Part shown: one piece after another, positions 49,557 to 60,750 of the stretch
Layout: every line of letters starts with the position of its first letter
How positions within the stretch are numbered: the first letter of the stretch is position 1
NCBI GenBank assembly: GCA_047967505.1
Contig: CM106541.1
Strand: one strand, 5' to 3'
Source: Dipteris shenzhenensis
Lineage: Eukaryota > Polypodiophyta > Polypodiopsida > Gleicheniales
Length of the DNA stretch: 64,000 nt
Notes under the pieces: generated by a model
Databases searched by the model: none
Told to the model about the DNA's origin: nothing
The model's input: only the letters and a program-made list of their open reading frames with translations
Program-made: the position numbers and the translations under genes

Positions 49557-50340
49557 CTACTCAGCCTGAAGTACTGATTCATCTCCCACAATATTTATGG
49601 ATAATGTTGGTGCATGATATGCTTTTAATCTTGAACCATTCACCGATTTTAAAATTGCTTTGCCATACATATCCTCCAATCTAAACGTTCCTTCTCCCAA
49701 CACCTCCATATTGTAAGGACCATCATATCTCAACTTAAGTTTTCCTAGACGAGGACCTAACTTAGAATTCAACATCAACACTAGATCTCTTTTTCGAAAC
49801 ACTTTAAACTTAATGTTCCTATTTATCCAAGCTTGTCTTCTCTTTTGAATTACATCTAAAATATAAGAACTCACCACCTTGTCTTCTTCCAACTTCAACA
49901 ATTGCTAAATCTATGATTAATTGATTCCTCTAGAGACAATCTATTCCCAATTAGCTACTATTCAGAGACTAGGTACAATAAACTCCATTGGGACTACTGA
50001 TTCACATCCATAAACAAGGCAAATAGTGTCATTCTAGTAGTAACCTTATAGGCTGTACAAAATGCCCATAATGCTGAATCTAATTTTTGATCCCCATCAG
50101 TCCGATTGAAACTGTTCTTTTCACAATCTTCTTCAATGTTTTATTGCAATTCTCAGCTTGATTATTGGCCTGTGGATAGTAAGCAGTTGACTTCTTATGC
50201 ACAATCATGTGTGTGTGTGAATTTCTTCATAACTTTATTCATGAAATGAGCCCTTGATCAAAAACCATCTTTATTAGACAACCAAACCTGGTTATGATGT
50301 CTTTAATTGCTCCTCATCTCCAAAGAACAAGAGGAATTTC
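49557..50340 (-). pseudogene. Gypsy integrase core and C-terminal module
   Basis: Core: IKDIITRFGCLIKMVFDQG, then HKKSTAYYPQANNQAENCNK with the catalytic Glu context (about 50,190-50,140). C-terminal module (49,901-49,557): RRQAWINRNIKFKVFRKRDL, VLMLNSKLGPRLGKLKLRYD and GPYNMEVLGEGTFRLEDMYG, the GPY/F region typical of Gypsy integrases. Stops and frameshifts separate the pieces. Confidence 0.8.
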
Positions 50341-50375
50341 ATTCATGTGACCTGCGAAGAGAGAGAAGCAGAAGT

Positions 50376-50740
50376 AAGAAAGTTTTAGCAAATTGATGAG
50401 CATCTCTCAATACTGGAGGCCACCACAAACGTGCCTGCAATATCTTTTTTCTAGTAATATCACCAGAAAAGTGATCTCCTGAATTTCTAGCATGTGCTTC
50501 CATGAGGACTGCTTTCCTTTCATGATCTGGTACACATCTTTGGATAATCTGATCAATAAGAAAGTTATAGCAAATTGATTAGCGTCTCTTAATACCGTAG
50601 GCCACCACAAACCTACCTGCAATATCTTTTTTCCAGTAATATTACTAGAAAAGGGACCTCCTAAATTTCTAGCATGTGCTTCCATGAGGACTGCTTTCCT
50701 TTCATGACATGGCACACATCTTTGGATAATTTGATCAATA
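50376..50740 (-). repeat. 182-bp tandem duplication in Gypsy integrase zinc-binding part
   Basis: CAAATTGATGAGCATCTCTC at 50,389 recurs as CAAATTGATTAGCGTCTCTT at 50,571, and the whole block through TGGATAATCTGATCAATA is repeated with about 10% difference. 182 is not a multiple of three, so the second copy is read in another frame. Confidence 0.85.
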
Positions 50741-50847
50741 CCCCTCCTGTACAAAACTCCAGATATCACCAAAAATGGTTTACTCTGCAACACAAATTTC
50801 TTCCTCCGATCTCTTGATAGTGACTGAGGTACCATCCCTTTTGTCAA
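50407..50847 (-). pseudogene. Gypsy integrase zinc-binding (HHCC) region
   Basis: Contains KPFLVISGVLYRRGIDQIIQ, RCVPCHERKAVLMEAHARNL, GGPFSSNITGKKILQVGLWW and PTVLRDANQF, the H2C2 integrase zinc-binding region. The same segment then recurs out of frame because of the tandem duplication. Confidence 0.75.
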
Positions 50848-50877
50848 AAAAGAAGCACTCTATCATACCAATCTTGC

Positions 50878-51237
50878 TCACCATCCAAGTTCACAGAAAA
50901 CAAATGGTGCCTCACCATTCATCAATCGGCTTAAATAATCTGCAACAACATGCAGATTATCGGGTGTATGAACAATGCCATAATCATATTCTTGGAGGAG
51001 AAATATCCATCTAGCTAGCCTTCTAGATAATTGTGGTTTGTTTACCAAATAGATAAGAGCTTGATGATTGACATGTAAGATCACTTTATTCCCCAATAAA
51101 TAGTGTCTCAATTTTTTGAGAGCATAAACCATTCCCAATGCCTCCCTATGAGTAACATTATAATTCTGCTTTGCCTTCGCCAATCTTCTACTAGTATAAT
51201 ATATTGGCTGAAACCACCCTTGAATGAATTTTTGCAT
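50878..51237 (-). pseudogene. Gypsy RNase H
   Basis: QPIYYTSRRLAKAKQNYNVT, HREALGMVYALKKLRHYLLG, NKVILHVNHQALIYLVNKPQ and HTPDNLHVVADYLSRL: a well-conserved Gypsy RNase H (RT_RNaseH type), open over 119 residues. The first part of the domain, with its catalytic Asp, lies upstream of a frame break. Confidence 0.85.
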
Positions 51238-51468
51238 TAATGGTAAGTTTTAGCTAGGTGGTTTGAGAATTGGTGCCACAACTAACATCTTATTCAATAA
51301 AACAAAAGCCTTTTGTTGTTGCTCCTCCCATCTATAAGCTTCTCCCTTCCTGGTAAGTTTTGTCAATGGTGCACAAACATGGGAAAGATAGCACAAAAAC
51401 CTGCTATGCCATTTTATCTGCCTAGCAAAGCATGATAACTGCTTAAGAGTTCTTGGTGTAGGAGAATT

Positions 51469-51790
51469 CTAAATAAATTCCACCTTTCTTGGATCTATGG
51501 TCATGGCCTCTTCATAGATTCTATGACCCAACAGAACATCCCTCTTAACTACTGCAAAAGCACACTTCTCTGGATTAAGACTAAGCCGTGCAATACTACA
51601 TCTCTCAAGACATAATCTAAGATGTTGCAAATGCTCCTCCTTCTTTCCAAACACAGAGAAATCATCAAGAAAAACTTTGATAAAAGTTGTCAAGAATGGA
51701 GCAAAGACTTCATCAATCTTTTGGCCTTCATGCTGCTCTTCGAGTGCATCAACATCCTTTGTACATTCTTCACTCTAGTCACCTTCTTTT
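51469..51790 (-). pseudogene. Gypsy RT palm fragment, fingers missing
   Basis: APFLTTFIKVFLDDFSVFGK carries the YxDD-equivalent FLDD (about 51,700-51,645), followed by EEHLQHLRLCLERC and LNPEKCAFAV...LLGH, the expected RT text. Immediately upstream the sequence runs into non-RT polypeptide (EEQHEGQKIDE, then 52,238-51,789), so the fingers and the first part of the palm are deleted. Confidence 0.75.
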
Positions 51791-53514
51791 ACTGGTGCCT
51801 CCTTATTCCGGCTAGCTTAACACATGGGGGCAGAACCTTCTCCTCGATCATCTTTATTTTTGCATCAATCTTTCTTTCTAAAGTTTGAGATTGTGAGGTA
51901 TCTTTAACTCCCCACTTAACTTCCTTTCTTGCATTCACCTTATCAAGAGCTTTAAGAACATCTTGACGAACTCTATTTTGTTTATTCCAATCAATTGGAT
52001 CTTTACCTTTGGCTGCCACAGACAATTTCTTTTCAATTGATACAGGACCCTTAGATCTTGTGAAAGCGAGTGCTTCTGGATAACTTTGTTTCTCTAGCAT
52101 CTCCCCTTCTTGTTTGAAACCCATACAATCATAGGACACTGCCAACATTGACTCCAAGTCTTTCTCCCAGTGCCCATCTGGCTGCTTCACCGCCATGAGT
52201 GCATCCTTTGAACAACTTTGTTCCATCTGAATAAGCACAGTGTTGGGTTGACTTTGTGGCTAATGAGGTGATGTTGTGTTTGTGAGTCGAGTTTGGTACT
52301 GCACAATGGGGATACCCCTCTCATTGTGGTGTTTGCACCATAACTCACAACCTGGGCCTTGCCGATGTCTGGCTTGACCACAATATGTGAAATTCTGAGA
52401 ATCATTGTTTTGACTTGATTGTTAAGGATGATTTCCCCAGTTCTAATATGATTATCTTCTTCCTTGGTTAGCAGGATCATTCACACCTACTTGATTGACT
52501 GCAGACGGTTGTGTCACTGCCCCAGTGTTTTGCATATGAGGAGGCAATCTCCCCCTTTAATTTGGATTATACCAACAATTGGTACTCTTGTGATTTGTTT
52601 TACCATAGAAGGCACATGTAGACTTCTCAGATGAAGCAGCTTCTGACAATACCATGCTTTTCAAATGTTGTTTGATATTTTTCGCCAACTTCTCATCTCT
52701 TGAAGAGGATTTGACTTTTTTGTTAGACTTCGAGCTCTCCTTAGATTTCCCTTTCTTTGATTGATTCTCTCTTTTGCATTTGTTCTTGTTGTCTTAATTA
52801 TTGGAATCATCCGAATCATCAACCTTGAACTCAGAATCCATATCTTCATTTTCACTATCTGTGTCAGAGTCTCCATCCGAACCAACTCATCGCCTTCCCC
52901 ACCAAAGTGGCTGCCAACTATTCCTTCTTCATGGGGTCATCAAGCTGTCCTTCGAAACCACTTGCTACCCATCGGGTCTCAAATTTCCCAATGTGACTAT
53001 CAGGGTCTTGTTATATTTTGCCACTGAATATAGCAGAGCGGACTCTAGGGTTCTACATGTTGACTGCAGGGAAGTTTGAAACAACCTATGGTATTATCCC
53101 TGGATGGGGTCAAGGTGGAAGTGGATCATACAACCGCCTTTGGGCTCCTACATACAGTCAAAATGTTGCATGATAACCATAAGTTGCACGAATGAAAGCT
53201 TCTGAAGGAGACCATGAATTTTGTAGGACTCCAGGATTATCTGCATCGTGGTATTTAGAACTACCACCCAAACTGGTGGAAGGTCCTTCCCCCCATGCTG
53301 TGTAGCTAGGAACCCAATCTTCATCCTCTGAACTACCAGCGATTTTGATCCCACCTTGTTGGCATTCGGATTCTTCTCCAACCTCTTCACGACTTTTTTT
53401 TTGCTCCCCTAAAACCTCTTCACAGGCACTTGTTTGACCTCTAGCCCGAGCTTTGGTGACGTATAGATGGCCAATACATTGAGGAGATGTCTCAGGTTCT
53501 TCTATGCCAGACAT
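51789..53514 (-). pseudogene. Gypsy gag-like region
   Basis: Starts MSGIEEPETSPQCIGHLYVT at 53,514. It contains a Ser/Asp/Glu-rich then Lys-rich stretch (about 52,880-52,720) and DEKLAKNIKQHLKSMVLSEA followed by a zinc-knuckle-like CAFYGKTNHKSTNCWYNP (about 52,635-52,575), in which the second Cys is Tyr. The segment 52,238-51,789 (DLESMLAVSYDCMGFKQEGE...) is open but of unknown role, perhaps the gag/protease linker. Multiple frame breaks. Confidence 0.6.
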
Positions 53515-53939
53515 CTGCTACCAATGCCTCCATCAACATGCTATAAGAATTCATTGCTCTCATAATTTGCCATCTTCCACCACTAATTTGATGCAACTCA
53601 ACCTCGATTGTCACCTTCGACAATTTCACATATCATTTGCTGAAAATTATGAATCATCTGTTGAAAATTTGCAATGGTGAACTAAATTCTGTTGCATGCA
53701 CTCTTGACATCTGATGTTTGAGCGCTTGAACATTGCCTCACAGACTTGGATTTGTTGCTGTAAACATTGGACTCTTCTTTTTTTATTTCGACGGCACCTT
53801 CCTACGCTTCACAGCATGCACATTGTCCCCGTTAGACTTGCACAAAGAAGCCATGTTTACTTTATCTCCTATTGGGCGCCTACAAAGAAGAGCCTAGCTC
53901 AGTTGAATAGTCTCTTTTGATCTTTCCTCTAGGGAGGGG

Positions 53940-55640
53940 AAATGGGGCAACATAAATAGCCAAGGTTAAATGGCTGTACATTACCAAAATCAGTAGGAGG
54001 ATTGGGAATAGTGGATGTGGAAAAATCTTTGGCTAGATTCATGGCCCAATGGATTCTGAAGGCAATACAAAAAGCTAACTCTACTTGGGCTATTCTAATT
54101 TGCAGAAACATTGACAACGTAAGGCTTCTCAGATGTAGGCATTGGAATTCGAGCATTGGAACTAGATTCCTTTTGGGGTCACACTCTTTAGCAAGGAGCC
54201 ATCTGTGGCTAAGGGATTAGAGTTGTGGAAGGGTATGTGGAAGGCATGGGAAGCGATGAGACCTTTCATCACTTGGAAGGGCTTTTCTCAAAAGACCGAA
54301 ACCTTTTGTAGCCAGGATTCAATCTGGTTCCGAATCATGTGGTGGGAATCTCAAATACAAGATGAGGTGCTTAAAGGGGTAGTGTGCCTAAACAATAAAG
54401 GTATCAGAGTGTGGGGAGGCTTGTGGGGTCGAGTCCAGGGTATATGGATAAAGGAAGAGACTTTGAGCTCATCATGCACCTCAATCAAAAATGGCACAGA
54501 AGAGATGCTGAAAAAATATGGATGAAAATATTTGAAAGGGTTTGGGATAAATAAGAGCCGAAAAAAAACTCTTGCCTTCTTTGGCTAATTCTTCACTAGG
54601 GTGTCTAGACATCTAGTCGGGCGAGAAGGATAGGCCTAGGGGATGGATTGTGCAAGCAATGCTACTGGGCTCAAGAAGATATTCCGCACTATTTTCTCAA
54701 CTACAACTCTTCTAAATCTCTTTAGGACATAGTGAGTAGACACATAGCCTTGGTTCCTTTTAACTACACTTATTTGTTGTTTGGTGATGCCCCTAGAAGA
54801 TCGCCTTCAAATTGGAATGTTATCCATAGCTTTGGTATGGACGATCTGGTATCAAAGGTGCTCTAAGGTGTTCAATGACGTTGAGTTTGATACTAATAAA
54901 TATGTTTTAAATTTATGGTTGATCATAGGAACACGGCGATAACTTCCAAAAGCTTAGCCAACTCTAGGCTTAGATACAAGAATGCTACAAAGAAGAAGAC
55001 AAGCTGGCCAAAGAAAGTTCACTATTGATCCAACTTCAAACACTGGTGGATAGCTTGGGAATGGAGTTCCACTTGGTAGTCAAGCAGATGCCGTGCCCCC
55101 TATCAGTTCTACTCTACCCATTCGTGTTGATGTCCCCCCTGTTCCTCATGTCGGATCCTCTCCTCCTGTAAGCTCTGCTCTTTCCTTTTGTGTTGATGCC
55201 CCCCTATCACTACTTAAACTCCACTTGCCCCACCATGCTAAATAGCACCCCCCATCCCATAGATTTTGCTTTTTAAGAGATCTTTCTCCCACATTGATCC
55301 AACAAGTGACTCATTTAGAATTAGAAATGAAAATTTATCTAAATAAATATTTTTGGAATCCCTACAAAGGGTTGCGGGGACTGTTGCATAGCCTAGAGAT
55401 GATACCAAGAAGCATAGAGGAAAAAAATAGTGCCCCTATCCTGTCATGCTGAGCATGGTTGTTATTAAAGTTATCACCCATGTGGTCCTGAAAGAAGAGA
55501 CACATGATACCGATCATTGAGTTCTATTGTTTTTCTACTAATTTTGAAAGCCACTTCCCCCCTATTTTGCTATTCTCCAGGGGAGAGAACTTATCATGAT
55601 GTAAAAAGTTTTTCTTAACTTTTTTATATAAACCCTCATT
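53940..55640 (+). pseudogene. LINE remnant (C-terminal half)
   Basis: Plus-strand broken frames match plant LINE ORF2 after the RT domain: LPKSVGGLGIVDVEKSLARF (about 53,980-54,040), WKGFSQKTETFCSQDSIWFR and IMWWESQIQDE (54,280-54,365), WAQEDIPHYFLNYNSSKSLW (zf-RVT, about 54,668-54,725), and SIALVWTIWYQRCSKVFNDV (about 54,824-54,885). The 5' part with the RT catalytic motifs is absent. It lies next to the gag start of the minus-strand Gypsy element. The end near 55,620 is undefined; no clear poly(A). Confidence 0.7.
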
Positions 55641-55649
55641 TCTGGGGGG

Positions 55650-57143
55650 GAAAATTAAAAATGAGAAGGAAAGATAATAAAAATTACCATTGGCACATGT
55701 CAATATAGAATCGATATTAATATTTAAGCTTTTACTACTGGTATTATGCCCATTTTATTACATCTATATTAATCTAGTTCATTAGTGAATTTGGTAGGTT
55801 ACTAAATTGATCACATTATTTTCATGCATTTTTTGACTGAATATGACATTTATGATTGAGAAGTTAATATAAACATTTTTTCAAAATCCTTGTCCCAAAC
55901 GGTTTTACAAGAGGAGGAGAGCTCCATAAATTCTAAAAAATGTTTAATAACCTTCTCAGAGTATCCATACAAGTCATGACCTTGTACCACTAGTGCTTAA
56001 TCAAAAGGATCTACTATAATCATAGATCGAACATTCAAAGCATGCCTCAATTCAAGGACATATGGCCAATATTGCTTCTTTGAGATAGTTGTGTTTTACT
56101 TTGAAGGTTCCAAGTGGATTTACATAACCCCAATCGGGGCTATCATCTATCAAGATAGTGTTTCAGTGATCATATTGACCTTTCCAAGATTCCCACATAG
56201 TATAAAGTGGCTTTAAACATGCTTCCACATTCGCCTTTTTTGGTTTTGATAACAAAGGATTTTACCTTTTATAACATTGCTCTTGTCCCCAAACTAGGAA
56301 GGGAAACTTATTATTTACTACTATGATACAAAAATTTGATATCTTTTATTTGATATTGGTATCCTTTTATGTAGGTTTGATAATATATTGTGAGGATGAA
56401 GTGCTACCTAGTGGCTATCACTTTATTTCCATTTTCTAAGATATTAGAAGTGATTAAGAGGATGAATGGAATGGATCGTTGTAAATATCAGGTGTATGAA
56501 TGATAAATACCCTCTAAATACCTTGGTATGGGATGATGAATATTTGTGTATGGGATATTATGGGACTTTTAGAAAATAGGGAGGGTGTCATATAAGGAGG
56601 TAGGTCTCATGTCCATGTATGCTCAATTATGTAAGAGAGTTGACATGCCAAGCATCTAGAAGGCATGTGGAGGAGTGTGGAGTTAAGAGGAATCCTTTTA
56701 GAATTCCTATGTGGAATAAGGAGGATGTGAACAAAGGGTCCCTATGGGCTCCATGTGGGTAGAATCTTGACTTTCTCAATATTTTAAGAGTCATGGGAAT
56801 CTTGTGATGGGATACATGTCAAAGGTAGCCAAAAATGACATGGATGGTGAGATAGAGGCTTATGTGATTCATGGGGAAAGGAATTTACAGGCAGCAATTG
56901 TAAATGGGTGAAGGAGGGTGATAAAGTATCTATAAAAGGAGCCCTCCTCTCTCTCATTCAACAAGTCTCCCACTTGTACTAGAGTATCTGCATCACCCAC
57001 ATAATTATTTAGCTACTCATGTGAGCGACCACTATGTATAAGCATAGGTTCACCTAATTTGGAATCTCCCACACTTCAATGGGGATATTCTAATGTGAAA
57101 TCTCATCGACTCCTTGGGGACTACACTTTTGTGGACGTCTTCT
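55650..57143. other. Intergenic; possible LTR-like promoter segment
   Basis: No coding similarity. TCTATAAAAGGAGCCCTCCT at 56,930 followed by a CT-rich segment resembles an LTR promoter/R region on the + strand, but no second copy or terminal structure was seen. Confidence 0.3.
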
Positions 57144-58772
57144 TGTTAGCTTTCAAAGTATAGAATCAGGTGCTTTATTCTTTTGTTCCAAATTACTTCC
57201 AATCACATGAAATAAAGAGATCTCCAGATAAAATATCAACTTCTATTGATAAAATGGTAGATGGCAACTAAACAAAAACTCAAGACATTAGATGACTTGC
57301 TATGCTAAGCACTATCGTGCTTGTTTGTGGCATACAAAGACTAGGCAGTGTGCCATAAAAGCTTATAGAGATCTACTAGATAAATGTGAGACATCATCCA
57401 ACCTTGATATCAAAATCCCACAGTAAATATGAAGGCATATATTGATATACAATCAAATAAAAAACTTGCTATGCAAGCCAGAGATGCTTGTTCACAACAT
57501 GCATCTCCATACATTGAGAAAAGAGAGAATTGCTTCCATAGTCTTGTTTGTAGAGTAAAAATGGACTCCTATCCCCCTTCCTAGAAAACCAAAAACCTTC
57601 TCAGGTTTTCAATCCCATGCATTCATTTTCTCCAGGCCTTGATCTTTGCAGGTCATTTCTAAGATCCTGAAACAACCCCCTCAGAGCCCTTTCTCCCATT
57701 ATTCCATGCCAAATTAACCACCAAATACTGATCATACCTTTTTGGTAACCCACAAATCCTTACCAACTTGCTTTGATACCACTTGTTAGCTTTCAAAGTA
57801 TACAATCTATTGCTATATTCTTCTATTATAAATTACTTCCAATCACATGAAAAAAGAGATCTCCACATAAAATATCAACTACTATTGATAAAATGGTGGA
57901 TGGTGACTCAATAAGAACTCAAACATTAAATGGGTTTTGCACATCACTACCATGCTTACTACAGCATAGAAAGACTAGGCACCATGCCACCAAAGCTTAT
58001 AGAGATCTACTAGGTAAGGTGACATAGTCAAAAAATATCAAAGTCCTACAACAAACATGAGGACAAAGAGAGACCCACAGTGAGATAGGAAACTTGCTAC
58101 ACAAGCTCAGAGATGCTTGCTCACAACATCAACATCTCCATACAGTAACACAAGAGACAACTTCTTCTGCAATATATAGATGGGTGTAGAAGAGGTTGAC
58201 CCCTACCACCACCAATGATGGTAAACTCAAATTTGAGGTTTTCACCCATTATTCCATGCCAATTTAATACCACCAAATACTGATCATACCTTTTTGGTAA
58301 CCCACAAACCCTTACCAACATGCTTTGATACCACTTGTTAGCTTTCAAAGTATACAATCTATTGCTATATTCTTCTATTATAAATTACTTCCAATCACAT
58401 GAAAAAAGAGATCTCCACATAAAATATCAACTACTATTGATAAAATGGTGGATGGTGACTCAACAAGAACTCAAACATTAAATGGGTTTTGCACATCACT
58501 ACCATGCTTACTGCAGCATAGAAAGACTAGGCACCATGCCACCAAAGCTTATAGAGATCTACTAGGTAAGGTGACATAGTCAAAAAATATCAAAATCCTA
58601 CAACAAACATGAGGACAAAGAGAGACCCATAGTCAGATAGGAAACTTGCTACACAAGCTCAGAGATGCTTGCTCACAACATCAACATCTCCATACACTAA
58701 CACAAGAGATAACTTCTTCTGCAATATATAGATGGGTGTAGAAGAGGTTGACCCATACCACCACCAATGATG
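57144..58772 (-). mobile_element. TRIM-like array: three LTRs, two short internals
   Basis: TGTTAGCTTTCAAAGTATA starts at 57,144, 57,784 and 58,336. Copies 2 and 3 are nearly identical over about 437 bp (to 58,220 and 58,772); copy 1 is more diverged. The second and third copies are each preceded by TGCTTTGATACCA (57,769-57,781; 58,321-58,333), which on the minus strand reads TGGTATCAAAGCA, an initiator-Met primer-binding site. The first copy is not, as expected for the outer end of a 3' LTR. The internals (about 200 and 115 bp) encode nothing. No target duplication was found. Confidence 0.65.
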
Positions 58773-60750
58773 CCTCCATCCGATCTCCAAGAGTCAAGGC
58801 GAGTATCCTTGCTAGCAGTATATGCCAATTAAGTTAAGCCACCACATAGCAAAAGAGGTCTCCATGCCATTGCTAGAAGTCATGAGATCCAACTCTCATG
58901 GAGCCCTAGCAGAGAGAAGAAAAGCTAGAACCACCCATGTGTTTCCATGTCCATTCTTGCATGTAGTCATGCCAAGTGGCATGGCATTGCCACCACCTTG
59001 AACCTTAGGGAAAGAGCATCTCCCCACAAGGTTTAATAGAGGCAATAAGTGCCAATACTTCTAATGGGACATATCCTACACTTCTATGGGGACTTTCTAC
59101 ATCTACATTTCCTTGTGCATGCCCACTTCTATTAGGTCTTGTACACCTACATCTATGACAATAGTTTGTTGTTGCTGAAAAGGGTTTATCAAGAATCCAT
59201 ATGAGTAGCAATCTATATAGTGTAATTGAAAAAAATACATTGAACAACAATCTAATTAGTGTAATTGCAAAACAAACATGTATTGAACACTTCATGCTTT
59301 TGAATAGAAAATTGAATAAAGTCCTCAATCTCATAGCTCGCAATCATACTATTGACCTAGTATACATTTGAATATATGACCACAACTCACAATCATGTTA
59401 ATAAGAAGCATACAAATGTTTAAAGTTAAAAGAACATGGTTCACAATCATACTTTTGCCCTTATAATTTTGAATAAGAAACTTAAAAATTAGTCCTTATA
59501 TATAAAGAAAAAATGAGCTGCTTTTTTAAATACATGGTATGAAAATTTCATGGTCAAATTTTTTATACTTCATCATGTTGTATGTCTTTTGTGTCATCAA
59601 TTACATTATTACCTCTATGTTTTCCACCCTCTAGACTCCTCAGAGGTTGTTCATATGTAGCTGGAGTTGCTTGTTTAATGCCTTATGTTTACCCTGTTTA
59701 GTGCAAAGGTGAGTATTTTCACCAGAGCTCGCTCATATGTGACTGAGTTGCTTCTTTGATGCCTTATGTTGACCCTTTTTAGTGCCCATTCCCATCCACA
59801 TCTTTAGATTCACATCACTCTCAATAGGACACACATTGCTTTTAAATCTCCGACATCACCATTTGTTTTTGCAAGGGCTAGACATCCTCTTTTTTTTGTG
59901 AATGATGCTTGGGGGTCAAAGCCACCTATAAATATGTCTCTCACATCACCTTTTTTTTATGCGACGGCTAGACATATTTTCTTTATGAGTGATGCTAAGT
60001 GATAACAACAATGTTAATATTTCTATAACATAGTGTCCATGAATGAACATATTAAATCACAAAGATATTCAAAATTCCATCTTTCTTGTACATCCTCTAT
60101 CTCTACCCAAGAGAGATTAAATGGGAAGCCTAATGAGATGAGTTGTTTAGGATCAAAATCATCACCTTTGTAAAAGAAGACACAAAATACCATGTATTGG
60201 TGAGATGTTCAATTGGCATATGTATCGTATGAACCTATCTTTGTAAGATGATCTAAATGATTAAGAAATTCTTTTATCCTCCAAATAATGTCTGTTCAAT
60301 AAATGCAACAAGGACAAGACTAGGAGTTCTTATGAACACAAAAATCATCCCGCCTCCTAGAGTATTAGAATTTGCTTTCAGACATAGTGTAAAGGGCCAC
60401 GAGACCCAAAAGAATGTCATAGGTTAACTCATTGGAAACATATATAGCAGTTTGCAAGTGTGCTCACTCTGTAGACTATCCATGGTATGTTTTTTCCATA
60501 TGATCTTGTTAACCAGATGAATTGCCTATATGGTGAAGCTATTATCTACCATTAGCTATGCCAATGGTGTCAACCTCTTTGCCTTGCTTAGTGCATCCTT
60601 TATCTCTTCCTTAGACCATCTAGATATCTTTGTTATATTCTTCATTATTAATCTCACATGCACCCTTAACAAAATCCTAATTTGCCTTTTCATTTTGATC
60701 TTGAAATTCAGTCCCTCTAAATAATAAAATAGAGTACCATAGATAGGAGG
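58773..60750. other. Intergenic with short duplications
   Basis: No gene recognised. TCATATGTAGCTGGAGTTGC near 59,651 recurs with changes near 59,730, each followed by a TGATGCCTTATGTT-like segment. A CATCACC...GGCTAGACAT block near 59,847 recurs near 59,943. Confidence 0.45.

Larger units (their letters stand above)
45650..53520 (-). mobile_element. Decayed Gypsy (Ty3) element with post-integrase coiled-coil region
   Basis: Minus-strand order from high to low coordinates: gag, truncated RT, RNase H, integrase (duplicated zinc-binding part, core, C-terminal module), then a further ~2.2 kb of coiled-coil coding text once the retroposon at 47,137-48,842 is removed. LTRs were not identified, so the limits are those of recognisable coding sequence. 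Confidence 0.75.

Noticed and set aside
57144-58772. Simple tandem satellite
   Set aside because: Unequal spacing (640 and 552 bp) and primer-binding sites adjacent to the units at the correct ends fit LTRs better than a satellite.
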